Below, one piece after another: positions 33,239-47,827 of a stretch of DNA of 64,000 nt. The DNA is from Tetradesmus obliquus (Eukaryota > Chlorophyta > Chlorophyceae > Sphaeropleales > Scenedesmaceae). Made by a program: the position numbers and the translations under genes. Position 1 is the first letter of the stretch. Every line of letters begins with the position of its first letter. The DNA is taken from the NCBI GenBank assembly GCA_030272155.1, contig CP126194.1, forward strand, positions 3,277,501-3,341,500. Direction: 5' to 3'. Under the pieces are notes generated by a model. That model searched no databases, was not told the origin of the DNA, and worked only from the letters and a program-made list of their open reading frames with translations.

Positions 33239-33858
33239 TTATGCGCCTCCGAAGATGTTGAAGCTTGTGCGTCCACCTGCAGCAGACAGCAAGAGAGGCT
33301 GTGTAAGTGTTCTGTTGGCTCCTACAAAGAAGACGACAGGGGGCACTTGCAACATGTGCAGATGACAACAATCACACGTGCAAAATAGCTGCAATCCTGC
33401 AGGCATGCCACACCTGGGGGCTGCACAATGGTCTTCCCGCCAAAAGCTCCCTTGCTGGAGCTGAACGCAGCAGCGACAAATGGCTTGGGCACATTCATGC
33501 CATAGCCTGCTGCTGTAGCTGCTGCTGGTGAGTAACTCTCGCGCGCTCCACTTGCCACTGCCCCTGACCCTAAGCTGCCAACAGCATGACGCATACCCTG
33601 GCACCCCTGCTGCCAACTGCTTTGTGTGGGAGCATACCCAGTGCTGCTGGCCATGTAGCTGCCACCTGCTGATGCATCTGCTGATTCAAACGTGTTACTG
33701 CCACCTGCTGCTGGGGAAGCCCGGGGAGACCAGTATGCCTGCTGCTGTGCATCATACTGCGTACTGCCACCATCCCTGGACCCAACATCCAACGCACTGA
33801 ATCCTGTCCTGTTGTTTGCACTGCTGTTGCGGCTGCCAATGCCTGAAGTAACATACAT

Positions 33859-33898
<40 letters not shown>

Positions 33899-35247
33899 GC
33901 CATCATCTGCTGCATCTGCATGCTGTACCTGCCCTGCTGTCCAGGCGCACTGCCGCCGCTGCTGTAGCCGCCTAGGATGCTGTTGCTGCCTGCATCACTT
34001 ATTGCATTTGATGGCCGCCCCCAGGCCCCCGCCATTGCTCCATTGCTGCTGCCGCCTGCTGGCATTGCTGCGCCACCACCACCATACCAGCCATATCCTC
34101 CATGCTGCTGGCTACTGTTGGGTTCAGCTGTGTATGCCTGCTGTGACTGCTGCTGCTGCTGCCGATAGGGATTAGCTGGCGAGGTGAGGCGCGAGCCGGG
34201 TTGGGACGAGTCGCCATATGCTGCTGGGTAGCTGCCGCCATTGCTGCCAGACCTGGGTGTTGGGCTGAACTGTTGGGCGTTGAGAGCGGAAGCGCCTGCA
34301 GTCAGCAATGCATTGCAGGAAGCAATGCAAGCATTGGTACGCATGAACGTGGTGTGTGGACAGCACAAGAAGATGCTGCTTTCCTGCAAGCTGGCGGCGA
34401 ACCAACTCACACACTGAACCTGTATTGCATCTGCTTGCAGCACGTACACACGGTGTTCAACACAGACATGATTGAACAACTGCGTGGTTGCGCTTCTTAA
34501 TCTGTGTTTGGTAGGAGAAGGTCTTCCTTTTTGGCAACAGCTATGCTGTCTTCCTTCCCCGGACAACAGCAAGCAAGACAGCAGCTCGCCCTGCCCCCCT
34601 TGCCCTATGTACACAGCTCAGCAACAGGAGGTTTGCTTCACCTTGGCCTAGCATTGGGGTGCCTGGTTGTGATGGGCTGGCGGTCCTCCTGCCGGCAGTT
34701 GGAGGCGTCCCTCCGGCACGTGACAGCTGCAGCTGGTAGCTCAGGTCTGTGGATGCATTGGCAGCCCTGCTGCTGGTCTGCACACACCACACACAAGGGA
34801 CAAAAGGAAGAACAGCTCTGGTTGATGTGGTGTGACAGTGTGACATATCAGCAGTTGCATGCGCTGCTGACTTGGGAGCCAGGAACATTGTAGTCTTTCA
34901 GCAAGCATAGTGTCAGTTTCACAGTCAGAAGCTGATGTTGTCAAGGCACACGCAGCATCATCTGCTGCTGAGCTCCAACGGGTGTATTTTGCAATGCCAT
35001 GCCAATTAAATAATTGAAGAGGTGCTGATAACATATGTCATGATGCTGTCTTCACGTATGCCTTCAGGCAGGCCTATCATGCTCGCACCTGCCAGGGGTT
35101 GTGCTGGTGGAAGGTGCTGCCTGTGCCGTTAGCAAAGTCTATGCTGCTCTTGCCACCAGGAGGTTGGTAGTGCGCAATGCCTGAGAAGCTGTTTGCTTTC
35201 TCTACAGCATGGCGTGCTGCTGGGTTCTGCATGTCCGAAATGCTGAA
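33239..35247 (-). CDS. PPGG-motif protein, SPIRAL1/Jupiter-like microtubule-associated candidate
   Basis: Coding exons seen: 35089..35247, 34642..34777, 33414..34295, 33239..33276; phases fit from 35247 to the TAA at 33239. The first exon with the start codon was not found, though a good GTAAGT donor lies near 35.50 kb. The N-terminal part has AHYQPPGGKSSIDFANGTG; the end reads VQPPGG (across the intron) then RTSFNIFGGA. The motif PPGG-x-[ST]-S-x-x-[FI] near both ends resembles the conserved motifs of plant SPIRAL1 and animal Jupiter/HN1 proteins, which bind microtubules. The roughly 300 residues between are Ser/Gly/Gln-rich with a polyQ run (33856..33900) and no domain. The assignment rests on the short motifs only; an unrelated low-complexity protein is possible. 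Confidence 0.55.
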
Positions 35248-36298
35248 CTGCAATGAGACACAGAGCAGCAACATTCAACATCAGCTAACAGCAGCATCAA
35301 GTATCCTCAGGCCCAATGCGTCGCTTTCAGACAACGCGCACCACATTCTGTCTTCTATTGAAGCTCATTCTACGCGGTTTGCCGCTGCCTTCCTGTTCTC
35401 GGACTAGAATGTATCTCGTGTCAGTGTTCAATTTAAAGCTGTACACCTATACATGCAACACAAGCACTGCAAAACAATTACTATTGCATTAAACTTACGT
35501 ATACGGGGAGGTGAAGTGCGGGTTGCTCGAGCTCAGCTGTAGCACTTGTTACTTGGCACGTGATGTAGTGCTTTGGGTGGCAACGTTCAGCTGAGCTGGC
35601 ATGCTGACGGCGAGCCGCCCGTGCCACCGGCTGCAGTGCCTAGCATACATATGCAACAAGCAGTCATCGGCCTCTAGCGACAGGCAGGCTGCAATCTGCC
35701 AAGCACTCGTCATCCAAGGAAGGCCAAGCAAAGTACATCTCTGGAGGCGCCCCTGCTGCCCAATGCAGTGCAGATATTAGAACGAATTCTGATAATAACG
35801 AATTGATGTTACACAGGATCGTGTACGCCTGCCTGACGTGGCGACTACGGTGCTCTGTACAAAAGGCATGCATGCAGTCACAAAGACCTGGTCGCTGGCG
35901 AGTCATGCAACCGCCAGTGGCGGGATGCACAGCTTGCAAGCAATTGCTGACATGGTCGTGCACGTAACCTGTGCAGAAGTAAGCTGCAGACCTGGCCAGG
36001 GCAACCCACAAGCCGATAATCGCTGACACCACAAGCCACAATGGCCACCAATGCTACATATTCTTCTCTGCCACAGACCACCTCACCCTTTGGACCACCC
36101 ACAGTGCACACCAACCCTCTGCATTGCTACACCTTTACAGACAGTGCGCTATTGCGCTACCCACGCTATGCTTCCCGTAATCTCCCACACCTGTCTCTAT
36201 GCACACCAAACAAGCCTCGTTGGACGATGCACCCACTGCACACTACCTGACACCGCACTGGCAGCCAAATAGCTGCAGCCGCTACAGCTGCTGCACAG
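35248..36298. other. Intergenic interval
   Basis: Holds the unfound first exon of the PPGG protein and the 3' region of the large nucleotidyltransferase gene. TTACA at 36135..36139 (TGTAA on the minus strand) is a possible chlorophyte polyadenylation signal about 160 bases after that gene's stop. No other feature seen. Confidence 0.4.
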
Positions 36299-38742
36299 CT
36301 ACTCCCTGTCACTAGCAGCAGTAGATGGCCTGCTGCCTGCCTCCTCCCCTCGCTGCTCATCCTCCTGCATGCCCTGCCTGCTGCTCGACCTGCTGCTGCC
36401 TGCAACAGCCAGCCGACTCTGGCTGCCCTGCCGGCTGAGTGCGCCGCTACTGCCCCTGCTGCCAGCACCTGCCACTGCAGCACCCAGCGTAGGGAAGTCT
36501 TCCTCAGCAAGCTTGAACTGCTGCTGCTGCTGCTGCTGCTCCTGCAGCGCCTTGGCTGCCGCAGCAGAAGACGAAGAGCCAGTGCGCTGGTGGCGGCCCC
36601 TGCTGCTGCTCCTGCTGCTGCTGCCAGCTGCAGCCAGGTCCGACGCACTCAGCGCGCGCAGCTGAGCAGAGGCATCACCGCTGCCAGCATCCAGCACAGA
36701 CACAGCCGCCCTGCTGGCCCTTGCTTCGCGGCTGCTGCTGCCGCCAGCAGCGCCATCCGCACTACCCCGCCGGCTGCTGCTGGCGCTGCTGCTGCTGCCG
36801 GGACCGCGTGGTGTAACCCAGCCCCTGCTGCTGCTGCTGCCAGAGCCGCCAGTGGCCACTGGCAGTGCAGGGAAGCTGCTTGCATCATCCAGCAGCGGGG
36901 TACCGCTTGCGGAGCGAGATGCACGTTCCTGCTGCTGTGCTTGCCGCCGGGACTGATGCTGCTGCTGCGGCGGTGACGCCTGGCTATGACCAGCACTGCC
37001 ACTTGCTACCCCGCGAGGCTGCTGCTGCTGCTGCTGTTGCGCATGGCTGCTAGTACTGGCCACCGCTGCAGGTTTGCCCTGGGCACCAGCAGCATCCGCA
37101 GCTGCAGGCTTGTTGGCCTTTGCAGAGCTGTGAGGCTTGCTGGGGGGCGCTGCAGCAGCTGCTGCTGCAGCCGCCACGGCAGCTGCATCTGCAGCACCTG
37201 CCTCCTCAGGACTCAGCCGCTTGCCTGCCAGCCGCCTAGGCCTGCTGGCGACACCAAGTGCTGCTGCGACAGCAGCAGCCGCAGCTGCGCCGGCAGTAGA
37301 ATGCCCAAAGCCGGCATTGCCGTGCTGCTGCTGTGGCTGCTGCAGCACCACTGGCTGCTGTTCCTGCTGTGGCTTCTCTGCTACAGCCAATGCTGCGGAT
37401 GCGCTGTGCGGGCGCTTGTTGCTGCTGCCACCGCCATAAGAGCCTGCAGTATGCGGCTGGTCTGCTGCAGATGATGAAGCACTGGCAGGTGCAGCGTGGC
37501 GCTTGCTGCTGACACTGCCGCCACTGCCAGCTGCGCCGCCGCCGCTACCGCCGCCAGTTTCTGAGGCACGCCGCCCATGCTGCAGCTGCTGGATGTCCAG
37601 CTGCCCACTGCCGCCACTACTGCCAAACACAGCGCCGCCCATGCTGCTGCTGCTACCTGCGCTTGCAGCCACGGGGCTATGCTGGTGGTCCTCCACTGCC
37701 CTGTGCACTGCTTGCGTGAACAGCCTACTTAAGCCAGCAGCAGTAACACCCGCCGAGCGCACGCGCCGCCGCTCACTTAGCGCCGCGTCGCCTGCTGCGC
37801 CGCCGCCACTGCTGCCCATGCTGCCATCCGCGCTGCCCACAGTAGCAAGGATGCCAGAGTGCGCCCTAGGCGTGCCTGCGCCTGAGCTGCAGTTGCTGGA
37901 AGCCACCGAGTGGCTGCCACCAGCGCTGGCGCTGCGCAGCCTGCTGACCTGCAGCGACACAGGCGCTGCAGCTGCAACACCTTCATGGTGCGGGTGCTGC
38001 TGCTGCTCTGCCTGCTGATGATGCTGTTGCTGCTGCGGCAATGTGTGCTCGCCAGCCAGCTGCTGCTGCTGCTGCTGCTGTGCAGCCCGTTGCTGCTTTG
38101 CGACCTCCCGTGGCGTATGCTCAGCGGCGTCTGGCTGCTGCTGCTGTGCTGCATTTGCACCAGCCGCTGCTACCGCTGCAGCCTTGGCAGTGATTGCAGC
38201 TGCTGCTGCTGCCGCCCTGCTGCTACGCTCGCGCTGCTGCCTGCTCTGACGCTCCCTGTCCTCTGCTGCAGCCTGCACTAAGCTCACAACAGCCGCAACA
38301 GGCACACGCGGCCTTGCAGCAGGCTGAGGCGTGCCAGCAACAGAACCGCCAGCGCTGCTGCTGCTGCCACCACTGCCTGCAGCTGCTGGGGTGCCTGACT
38401 CAACAGCAGCTTGCTGCGACTGCTGCTGCCTGCTGGCACCAGTCGTGTGCGGTACTGCAGCACCGCCGTCAGCTGCTGGCGCCCTTTGTACATCTGCTGT
38501 TGATGGCCCCAGAGGCATCCCAGCAGGCTCCGCTGGCGCAACAGCAGGCGGCGTGTCCTGGCGAGACAGCTGCTGCTGTTGCTGCTGTTGCTGCTGCTGC
38601 TGCTCCCGGCGCCAGAGTGGCGATGTGAAGGTTTCATCATCCGCCCAGTAGTTGTCCTGCTGCTGCTGATGGCTGCTGCCGCGGCCACTGCTGCTGCCAG
38701 GCCTGCCCGATGACGATGCATCCTGCAGGCCCTGCAGCTCAA

Positions 38743-38777
<35 letters not shown>

Positions 38778-39665
38778 GGGTACTGCTGCTGCAGCTGCCG
38801 CTGCTGCTCAGGCTGCTGCAGCCGGGAACCCCTGAAGCTGCGCGATCGCCCAACACCTGGGTGCTGGCCTGACACTGGCGGAGCGCCGCCACCACTGCTG
38901 CCGCTGCTGTAGCCTGGATGCAGCTGGTAGTCCGCACTGGCCTGTAGCACAACCTGGTGCACCTGCTGCTGCTGCTGCTGTTGGGCAAATGCAGCAGCTA
39001 CCGGACTTCCAGCAGCTGGGTGGTACACGCCGGTGCCAGGTGTGGCCCTGCCAGCGGCAGGGCTGCTGAGGGCAGCTGATCCAGCAGCGACAGGAGGGCT
39101 GCAAGCATAGGCAGCATTTGCAGGATCTAAGCCAGCGATGTGCGCGTCTGCGCCGCCGTAATGCTGCTGCTGCTGCTGGCTGTGCTCAGCAGCCATGTGT
39201 TCCATGAACTGCTGCTGGCTGTGCTGCTGCTGCTGCTGTTGCTGCTGCTTGTACTGCTGCAGCTGGCGGTACGCCTGCTGGCTCATAGGCAGCTGCTCAT
39301 CAGCCTGACTGCCTCTGGTGCTGCTTGTGGTGCTGCTGGTGCCTTGCTGTGCAGGCTGTGCTGCATAGTAGCCTCCACTGCTGCCACCTGCAGCACCCTG
39401 CTGCTGCTGCTGCAGGCCTGGCCCTCGGCTGCCCAGCGAGTCATCCTGAGGTCTACTCAGCCCCTGGTGCTGCTGGTGCTGAGGGCCAGCATGCCTGCCG
39501 GGCTGCTGCTGCTCCCATTGCTGCTGCTGCTCCCACTGCTGCTGCTGCTCACGTTGCCGCGAGTACTGGTGTTGCTGCTGGTCCAGCCGCTGCTGCTGTT
39601 GATGCTGTTGGTCAGCATGCTGCTGCTCCCAGTACTGCTGCTCCCGGTACGCCTGCTCCCTGCTG

Positions 39666-39704
<39 letters not shown>

Positions 39705-41947
39705 ATGTCGCGGACGTATGCCTGCTGCTGCTGCTCCCTGTTTGTGCCACCTAGGCTGCTTTGCCTGCCACTGCCCGCACCCTGCTGCTGTTGCTCCCTT
39801 GTGCTGCTTCCTGCACGCGGCAAGTCAGGCCGCTGCTGCGCTGCTGCCATGGAGCCACTGTCCTGATGTGCCAGGTTGCCACCGCTGCTGCCCTGCCTGC
39901 TGCCCATGCCACCTGCAATCACGCATGCAGCAGCACCCAACCACAGCAGCATTCAGTCACCTACCACTTTCAGCAGCAACATGCACAGGCATGACCCCAC
40001 AACATGTACAAGCACACTGACCGCACTGTGGCTACGACAAGCCAGATGACTGTGCCGCTGTCAGACAACAGCGCACCTCGTTGTGGCTGGCTGCTGCCAG
40101 AGGGTCCCCCTGCTGCTGCTGCATTAGGAGGCGCGGCACCAGATCCGGTCCTCACAATGCCAGGAGGCATGCCAGGACCCATCACAGCTGGCGGCACCGC
40201 TTGCATGCCAGCAAACGCAGCCGGCACTACTGACATGACCCAGGGCGCTGCCATCAGGCCTGCATGTGACATGGCAAAGGGACCTGACAGGGCTACAGGT
40301 GGGAAGCCTAAGTTAGGGCTCAGCATTGCTGGCAGCATTGGGGATACAAGGTGGGGGCTCGACAGCGGCGGCAGCTGCGGAGGGCCTGCGCTGGTGCTGG
40401 CAGCAGCAGCGGCAGCTGCAACAGCAGCGGCTGCAGCTGCAGCTGCCGTCATGCCAGGGCCTTGCATGGCAGCAGCAGCGCTGCTGCCGCTGCCGGGGAC
40501 GGGTGCTGCACCGGCACCGCTGCTGCTGTTGCTGTTGCGGCGCGCACTGCTGCTGCTCATGCCTGCACTCCTTGACGTCTGCTGCTGCTGCTGCTGGGAC
40601 CAGCCACCTGGCAGCTGCTGCTGCTGCTGCTGAGGAGGTGGCTTTGCCTGCCCTGACTTGCTGCCAGCACCCTCATCCTGGCTAGCTGCTGCTGCTGCTG
40701 CTGCATGTGGTGGGGGCACTAACATTGGCGGGTAGCCAGCCATGACGGCATTGTCCATGCTCCAGCCACGCAGCAGCTGGCTGCTGTCCGGCACTGCTGC
40801 TGATGCCAGCCCTGCTGTTGCATGGTGCACCTTGTTAGCTGAGGCGATGTATGCTGTCGCCAGATCATGCGGCATCATGCCGAGCGCGGATGCCGCAGCG
40901 ATCTGCATCTGCTGCAGCATCTGCGCCTGCTGCATTGCTGCTGTCAGAGCGTGGCTGCTAGCGCTGGCTGCTGCACGAGCATCAGATGCGCTAGGGGCAC
41001 CTACTGAGGAGCTCCCTGTGCCCCTGCTGCTCTCAAGTCCAGGAACAAAGCTGTGTCCCATCTGGCCACCTGGCACGCCATGCTGCATTGCACGAGGGGA
41101 GGCAGCAGCAGGCATGCTTTGCTGCTGAGCTAGCGCAGAGCCAACAGACTGCTTGAGGCCGGCTGACGATGCAAACCGCGAATGCTGCTGCTGTTGCTGG
41201 TGCTGCTGCATGTGGCCTTCGCTGCCACTGTAGGGCTCCGACTGTGTACGTGCCACGCTGACAGCTGCATTCACGCCCCCGCGCTGCAGATGCTCATGCT
41301 GCTGCTGCTGCATGGTGCTGCCAGCAGGCCTAGGTGCCAAGCCGCCTGCAAGCTGTGGCTGCTGCATGGAGCCCGGCATGGGCCCAGGGCTTTGCCGAGC
41401 CAGCTCAAAGCTGCGCCTGCCCCGCTGCAGCTGCACGCCTGGCGGCTGCTGCTGCAGCTGCTGCTCCTTGCCGCCGCCCGCATCAGGCCCCGCGCCGCCG
41501 CCGGCAGCCGCCTGCAGCAGCTGCTGCCTGCCAGACAGCGCGGCAGCAGTAGCGGCAGCAGCAGCTGCTGCAACAACAGGGGCACCATCCATGCTGCCGC
41601 CTGCTGAGCCGCCACGCGAGCTCAGACCTGTGCTGCCTGCATACGGCAGGACTGGCGTGCCCAGCCTGCCATGCGCTGCAGGGCCTATGCTGCTGCCAAG
41701 TGCTGCGCCAGGCGAGCCGACGCGCAGCTGCTGCTGCTGCTGCGCTGCGCCGCTTGCAGATGTGCGGGGCGAGGCCCTGCCTGGCGAGCTGGGCGCCTCA
41801 GCCGCAGGGCTGCCGCTGCGCAAGTTGCTGCTGCTGCCGCCGCCGCTGGCGAGGCTGCTGCTGGAAGTGGTGGTGGTGCTCAGCTTGGGCTTCTTTGGGG
41901 TCTGTGAGCCGTACGACCTTCCACTCAGTACTGCAGCGGGCTGCTGC

Positions 41948-41986
<39 letters not shown>

Positions 41987-42319
41987 ATGTGCATCTGCGA
42001 GAGGGGCGCGCTGCCACCCAGGGCAGCAGTGGGCTCCAGCCGGAAGTGATGCGGCACAGTTGCTGCTGCTGCTGCTGGGTCTAGGTAGATGGGCCCGCTG
42101 CCACCTAACGCTGAGGTGGGCTCTAGCGGCATCAGCTGCCACGTCATCGGCTGCAGCGGCTGCTGCTCAAACTGCGACGGCTGCTGCTGCTGCTTAGGAG
42201 GTGGCGGTGGCGGCGGCTGGCTGTGCTGCCTGCTCATGACAAAGCTGCCAGAGCCGGCATTTGCTGCTGCTGCTGCTGCTGCTGGTGTGGACGAGCTGCC
42301 AGCGCCACCCAGGGCAGCG

Positions 42320-42354
<35 letters not shown>

Positions 42355-44588
42355 GTGGTGGTGGTGCTGATGCTGCGAGTGCTGCACGTGGTGCAGCAGC
42401 TGCTGCTGGTGCTGGTGCAAGTGATGGTGCTGGTGGTGCTGGTGCCGGTACTGCGCAGTGCCGTACCCTCCACTCGGGCCCCCCACACCCCTGCTGCCGC
42501 TGAATCCCGCACCAGCACCAGCGCCGCCGCTGCTGCCGCCCTCGGCATCATCGTCACCTCCAGCGCCTGCTGCTGCTGCTGCCGCCTCATCATCTACACT
42601 ATGCAAGCTGCGTGTGCTGGGTGTGTAGATGTCGTCTGTGAGCTCCATTTCAGCTAGCCCCAGCCTGCACTCCACCATATCATCAGTGTAGGTGCAAGAC
42701 CTGCCAATGTATTCCTCCTCACTCAGTGTGGTGGCTGTGCTGGCGCGGCTCTGGCGAGGCCTGAGGCCCATCACTGCCGGCGCTGCTGCTGCTGCTGCTG
42801 CTGCTGCAGCCGCCCCGGACTCTGCTGCAGCTGACCGCAACGGCACATCCGATGCTCGAGGCAGCACCAGCTGCTGCTGCTGCTGCGGAGGCAGCTGCTG
42901 GGGCAGCTGGGGCATCTGCAGCTGCACATGCTGCTGCTGCTGCATGCCTCCAGCAGGCATGGCCAATACTGAAGCTGTTGCTGCCCCTGCTGCTGCGGTA
43001 GCACTTGTGCCAGGCGCACCCTGCTGCTGCCGCTGCTGCTGCTGCTGCTGCTGCGCACTGGCAACGGCGGGCAGCAGAACCTGAGCACCAGCACCGCCGC
43101 CTGTGGCACTGCTTCCGCTGCTTGAGCTACTGCTGTGACTGCTGATGCTAGTGCGGCTGCCTCCAGCGCTTGCGCTGCCACCAGCAGCAGCTGCCTCCTC
43201 AGCCCTCCCCTGCAGATGTGATCTGGAGGCATGCAACAGCAGCTCACCACCAACACCAGCTTGCACACCAACAGCTGCGGATGCTGGCTCAATCTTCTCA
43301 GCAGCTGCTGAGCCCTCATCCCTGTTTGCTGTCTCCCTCTGCACGCCCTCCCCAGCAGCGGCTGTGCTAACACTGCCAGGGCGCTGTGCTGCTGCTGGTG
43401 CTGCTGCTGCTGCAGCTGCTCCTGCCTTTTCTCTGCTGCCAGCCGCCGCTCGCTCTGCGCTCTCAGTGCTGCCTACAGACACTGCACCGCCGCCGCTGCT
43501 ATTGCTGCTGATGCGCTGCTTGTTTGCAAAGGCTAGCGCAGCATCAATCAAGCCCTGGCTGCCCTGCTGCTCCAGCACAACAGGCGTGCCGGGAGTGCTC
43601 TCAAAGTGCGCACTCTCTGCTGTGTCATAGCTGCTGAGAGAGCCAACTGACTGCAGAGGGCTGCCGCTTGAGCCTGCAGCAGAGCTCTGCTGCTTCAGCA
43701 AAGCCACCTGAGGGTGTGGCAGGGCCAGCTGCTGCTGACGCTGCTGCTGCTGCTGCTGCTGCTGCGGTGGCTGATGAGCACCCTGCACTTGCATCACACC
43801 TGTACCACGCTGCTCTGCAGCGGCTGGCTGTGCGGCAGCTGGATCGATGCTGTCGCCGTCTTGTTGCGCTGCCAGCACCTGCTCAGCACCAGCAGCATCA
43901 GGTGCAGCAGCAGCAGCAGCTGCTGCTGCAGCCCCGCTGCCGCCACTGCTGCTGCCGTTGCGTGACCCAAGCAGTGCAGCCACGCCAGCTGCGCTGCCGC
44001 TGCCAGCAGCGCCGCCACCGCTCACAAAGCGTGACACAAACGGCACTGCCTTGGCTGACAGTGGCGTCTTTGGCGTCGCTGCGCGGCCCAAAGCAGCTGC
44101 TGCAACTGCTGCAGCAGAAGCTGCGCCAGTTGCGCTTGGCGTGCTGGCATCTGGCGCTGCTGGTATGACAAATGACAGCCCAGCAATCACCGCGGCTGGA
44201 GGTGCAGCAGCAGCATCCTCCCCTGCTGGCACCTCAGGCACAGCAGGACCCAGGGTGCTGCTGCTAGCGTCGCTGCTGCTGCTGCTGCTGCTATTGCCAG
44301 CTAAGCTGGGGTTTGTTGTGGTCCGGATAGGGGCCATGTGCTTTGGAACAGATGTAACAACAGCTGCACTAGGGTCTGCTACAGCACCAGCATCAGACTG
44401 TGCAGCAGCCTCCTCACCACCTGCTGTGTTGTCACTGCCCTGCTGCAACTCCTGGAGCTGCTGCTGCTGCTCGCTGCTGCTGCTCTCTGCTGCAGCACCT
44501 TGACCTGCACCAACCTCAGCCTCAGCAGCTGCCAGATCAATATCATCAGCATTGCTCACTGCCTGGCTCTCAACAACGCCTGCAGCGT

Positions 44589-44620
<32 letters not shown>

Positions 44621-46251
44621 CTGCTAGCTGCCTCTGGCAATGCCTCTCGTGGGCTAGGCTGCTGACTCAGTGGTATGCTTGGCGGGCTGAGGCCTGGGCT
44701 GAGGCCTGGGCTGGGCGCAGGGCTGGGGCCAGGCATACCTGTCAGTGCAGGAGACCTAGATGGGTCAGTAACAGATACCCGCCTGTGCGGAGGCGTGTAC
44801 TTGGGGACTGGCAGAGGCGCAGCAGCCTGCTGCGGTGGGCTATCAGGAGCAGGTGTTTGCTGCCTGTCCTGCTCCTGCTGCTGCAGTTCCTGCTGAGAAT
44901 GCTGCTGCTGCTGCTGGCTGGCGCTAGGGCCTGCATTGGCCAGCCCAGCTGCCACCTGCCCTGAGCTTGCTGCACTGGCAGCTACAGCAGGTGCTGCTGC
45001 CTGCAAAGCTGCAGCATCCATGCTGTTTTCAGCAGCCTGGCCTGCAGCAGCTGCTTGCTTGACCGGCGGCGGAGGAGGCGGCGGCGCCCTGCGCTCCCTA
45101 CCTCCTGCACTCGACTGCTCCTGCAGCATCTGGTACTGCTGCTGCTGCTGTTGCTGCTGCAACAGCTGCTGCAGGAGAAGCTGCTGCTGTTGCTGTTGCT
45201 GCTGCTGCTGAGCGTTAGCTGCGGAAGAGAGCGCCTGCAGCAGCGCTTGCCCCTCTGCGTGCTGCTGGCCAGGCACAGCCCCCATCTGCAGCAGCGTCTG
45301 CATGTGCTGGTCGACTGATGCAGGCCCCTGCTGAGCCTGGCCATCTGCCAGCAGCTGCTGCACCTGCCCCCGCAAGTCATCACTGAATGCGCCACCAGCC
45401 TGTGTTGCTGGGGCTGCTGCAGACACACTCAAGAATCCTGCCATGCCTGCAGCAGCTGCCGTTGCAGCTGCAGTCATGGCTGGAGTGGGTGCTACTAGAG
45501 GGAGCCCTGGAGCACTGAACTGCTGCTGCAGCGCTGCACGAGAGGCCACAATGCTGCCGTGCTGCTGCTGCTGCTGCTGTTGCTGTTGCTGCTGCGGCCG
45601 CTGCTGGGCATGCACGCGCCCATACATGTAGCTCTTTGCCATGTGCAGGTTATGTGTCAGCTGTTCAAAATCGCCACACAGCACGTCCTCTTGCTGCTGC
45701 TGCTGTTGCTGCTGATGTTGTTGCAACAGCATCATCTGTTGCTGGTGCTGTTGGTGCTGCTGGCGCTGCTGCATTTGCTGCTGCAGCAGCAGCAAGTGAG
45801 GCTGCTGCTGCGCATCTACAGCAGCAGCAGCTGCAGCAGCAGCCAGGGCAGCAGGGTTCAGGCCGTACCCCAGCAGCGGGTTTAGCAGTGCCTGCCCAGC
45901 GTATGCAGCCGCAGCTTGCTGCTTCATAGCTGCCATCGCTGCTGCTGCAGCTGCTGCATGCGCTGCACCAGCAGGGTCTGCCGCTGCCATGCCTGCTGCA
46001 GCTGCATTGATGATGTTGCCTGTACTGGCGCTGCGCTCCAGCCCCTGCGCTGAGTGGTGATGCAGCTCTGCATCAGCAACCACAGCAGCCAAGTTGTTGC
46101 CAGCAGCACCAGCCGCAGCCGCAGCTGCTGCTGCTGCTGGGTCAAGCGAGAACTGATGGAGGCTTGGAGGCACGCTTGCAGGCCGCTGCATGAGCTCCAG
46201 CCGCTGCAAGGGCGTCAGCAGCAGCTGCTGCTGCTGTTGCTGCTGGCGGCG

Positions 46252-46282
<31 letters not shown>

Positions 46283-47598
46283 GCAAGCTGCTCCGAGTAT
46301 TTCAGCAGCTGCTGCAGCAGTACCACCTGCTGCTGAGGCGGCTGCTGCAGCTGCTGCTGGACAGCACCCTCAGCAGCTGCCACCTGAGATGCATTTGCAA
46401 ATGGGCTAGCGACCTGCTGCTGCAGGCTGCCACTGCCCATACCAACCAGCCCCTCCTCGCCAGCTGCCAGCACAGCTGCTTTGATCCTGTTGAAGTCGAC
46501 AGCACCAGCTGCTGCTGACAGCTCCGGCTGCTGCAGCAGCACTGCCAGCTCCTGCAGCTCTTTGTCAGGCACTGCAGGAGGCAGCTCGCCTTCCAGCTCA
46601 TTCTGACCCTGCTGCTGCTGCTCCTGCTGCTGCTGCTGCTGCTCTGCAGCTGCAGCTGCTTCCTCTGCCTGCTCCTGCTGATCTTGAGCAGTCACAGGTC
46701 CGTTCATCACAGCAGCACCTGGCTCCTGCTTCTGCAGGGCAAAAGAATTAGTGTGTACCAGCAGCGCAGGGGCACAAGCGTCAGCAGGCATGTACATCCG
46801 GCATGCGACGCATCATGATCTGTGCAGTACATGCAGTGCTATTACGAGCACCAACACACAGTAAATTCAGCAACCATGTGGTGCCGCTGCTGAATAAAAG
46901 CGCTAATGAATCCTGCAAACCTACCATGGTCCGCCTGGGCCCTGAAGGGCTCCTTGGTACAGCCAGGTTTGCCATGGCCCGGTCAATGGCAGCTGCAACA
47001 TCCCGCTGACCCTCAGCATCATCTGCAGCTGCAGGCTCGTCATCAGCCACACTGTCTGCTGCCAGCTTGTCCTTGCTTACAGCGGGCAACTGAGGGCTGG
47101 CCTGCGGGTCATCAACAGACCCATCAGCAGCTGCAGGCACTTCCTGCTGCTGAAGCTGCTCTGGCTCCTGCTGCTCCGGCTGGCTTGCCTGCTGCTGCTG
47201 CTGCAGCAGCTGCGGCGGCTGGCTGGGCGGCTGCACTGATTCTGCTTGCGCGGCTGCTGAGGGGTCAGGCAGCCCCAGGTGCTTCGCCAGCAGCGCAGCC
47301 CGCTGCTCACGGGTGCTGGCTAGGAATGCCTCTAAGCTGATGCCCACACCTGCAAGCGCCTCAAGCAGTGCAGCTCCTAGGCTCTGCTGCTGCAATGACA
47401 ACGGCGGCTGCCGCTGATGCTGCTGCTGCTGCTGCTCTAGCGCTTGCTGGCTGATGCCGCTGCCGTTGGCGAGCACTGCACCAGCTGGTTGTCCGGGGCC
47501 AGACTGCTGCCGCTGCATAGAGCTCTGCTGCTGCTCTGCAACCTCAGAACCAGCATGTTGCTGCTGCAACTGCTGGCTGCTGCGCCTGTCTCTCGACA

Positions 47599-47635
<37 letters not shown>

Positions 47636-47787
47636 AGATGCACTCAACGCTGCCTGCTGAGCTTGGTGGTGCTGCAGTGCTGCCTGCGCCTGCAGCGGCA
47701 GCTGCAGCTGCAGGTGCTTGGGCAGGCGCGCCAGGGCCTCCAGTGGTGAAAGCACCTGCTCCCGGGGTTGCTGCCGCAACTGCGGTA

Positions 47788-47827
<40 letters not shown>

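Noticed and set aside
39140..39754. Plus-strand poly-Leu frames over the CAG repeats
   Set aside because: CTG is the complement of the CAG codons of the nucleotidyltransferase; the minus frame is supported by splice phases.
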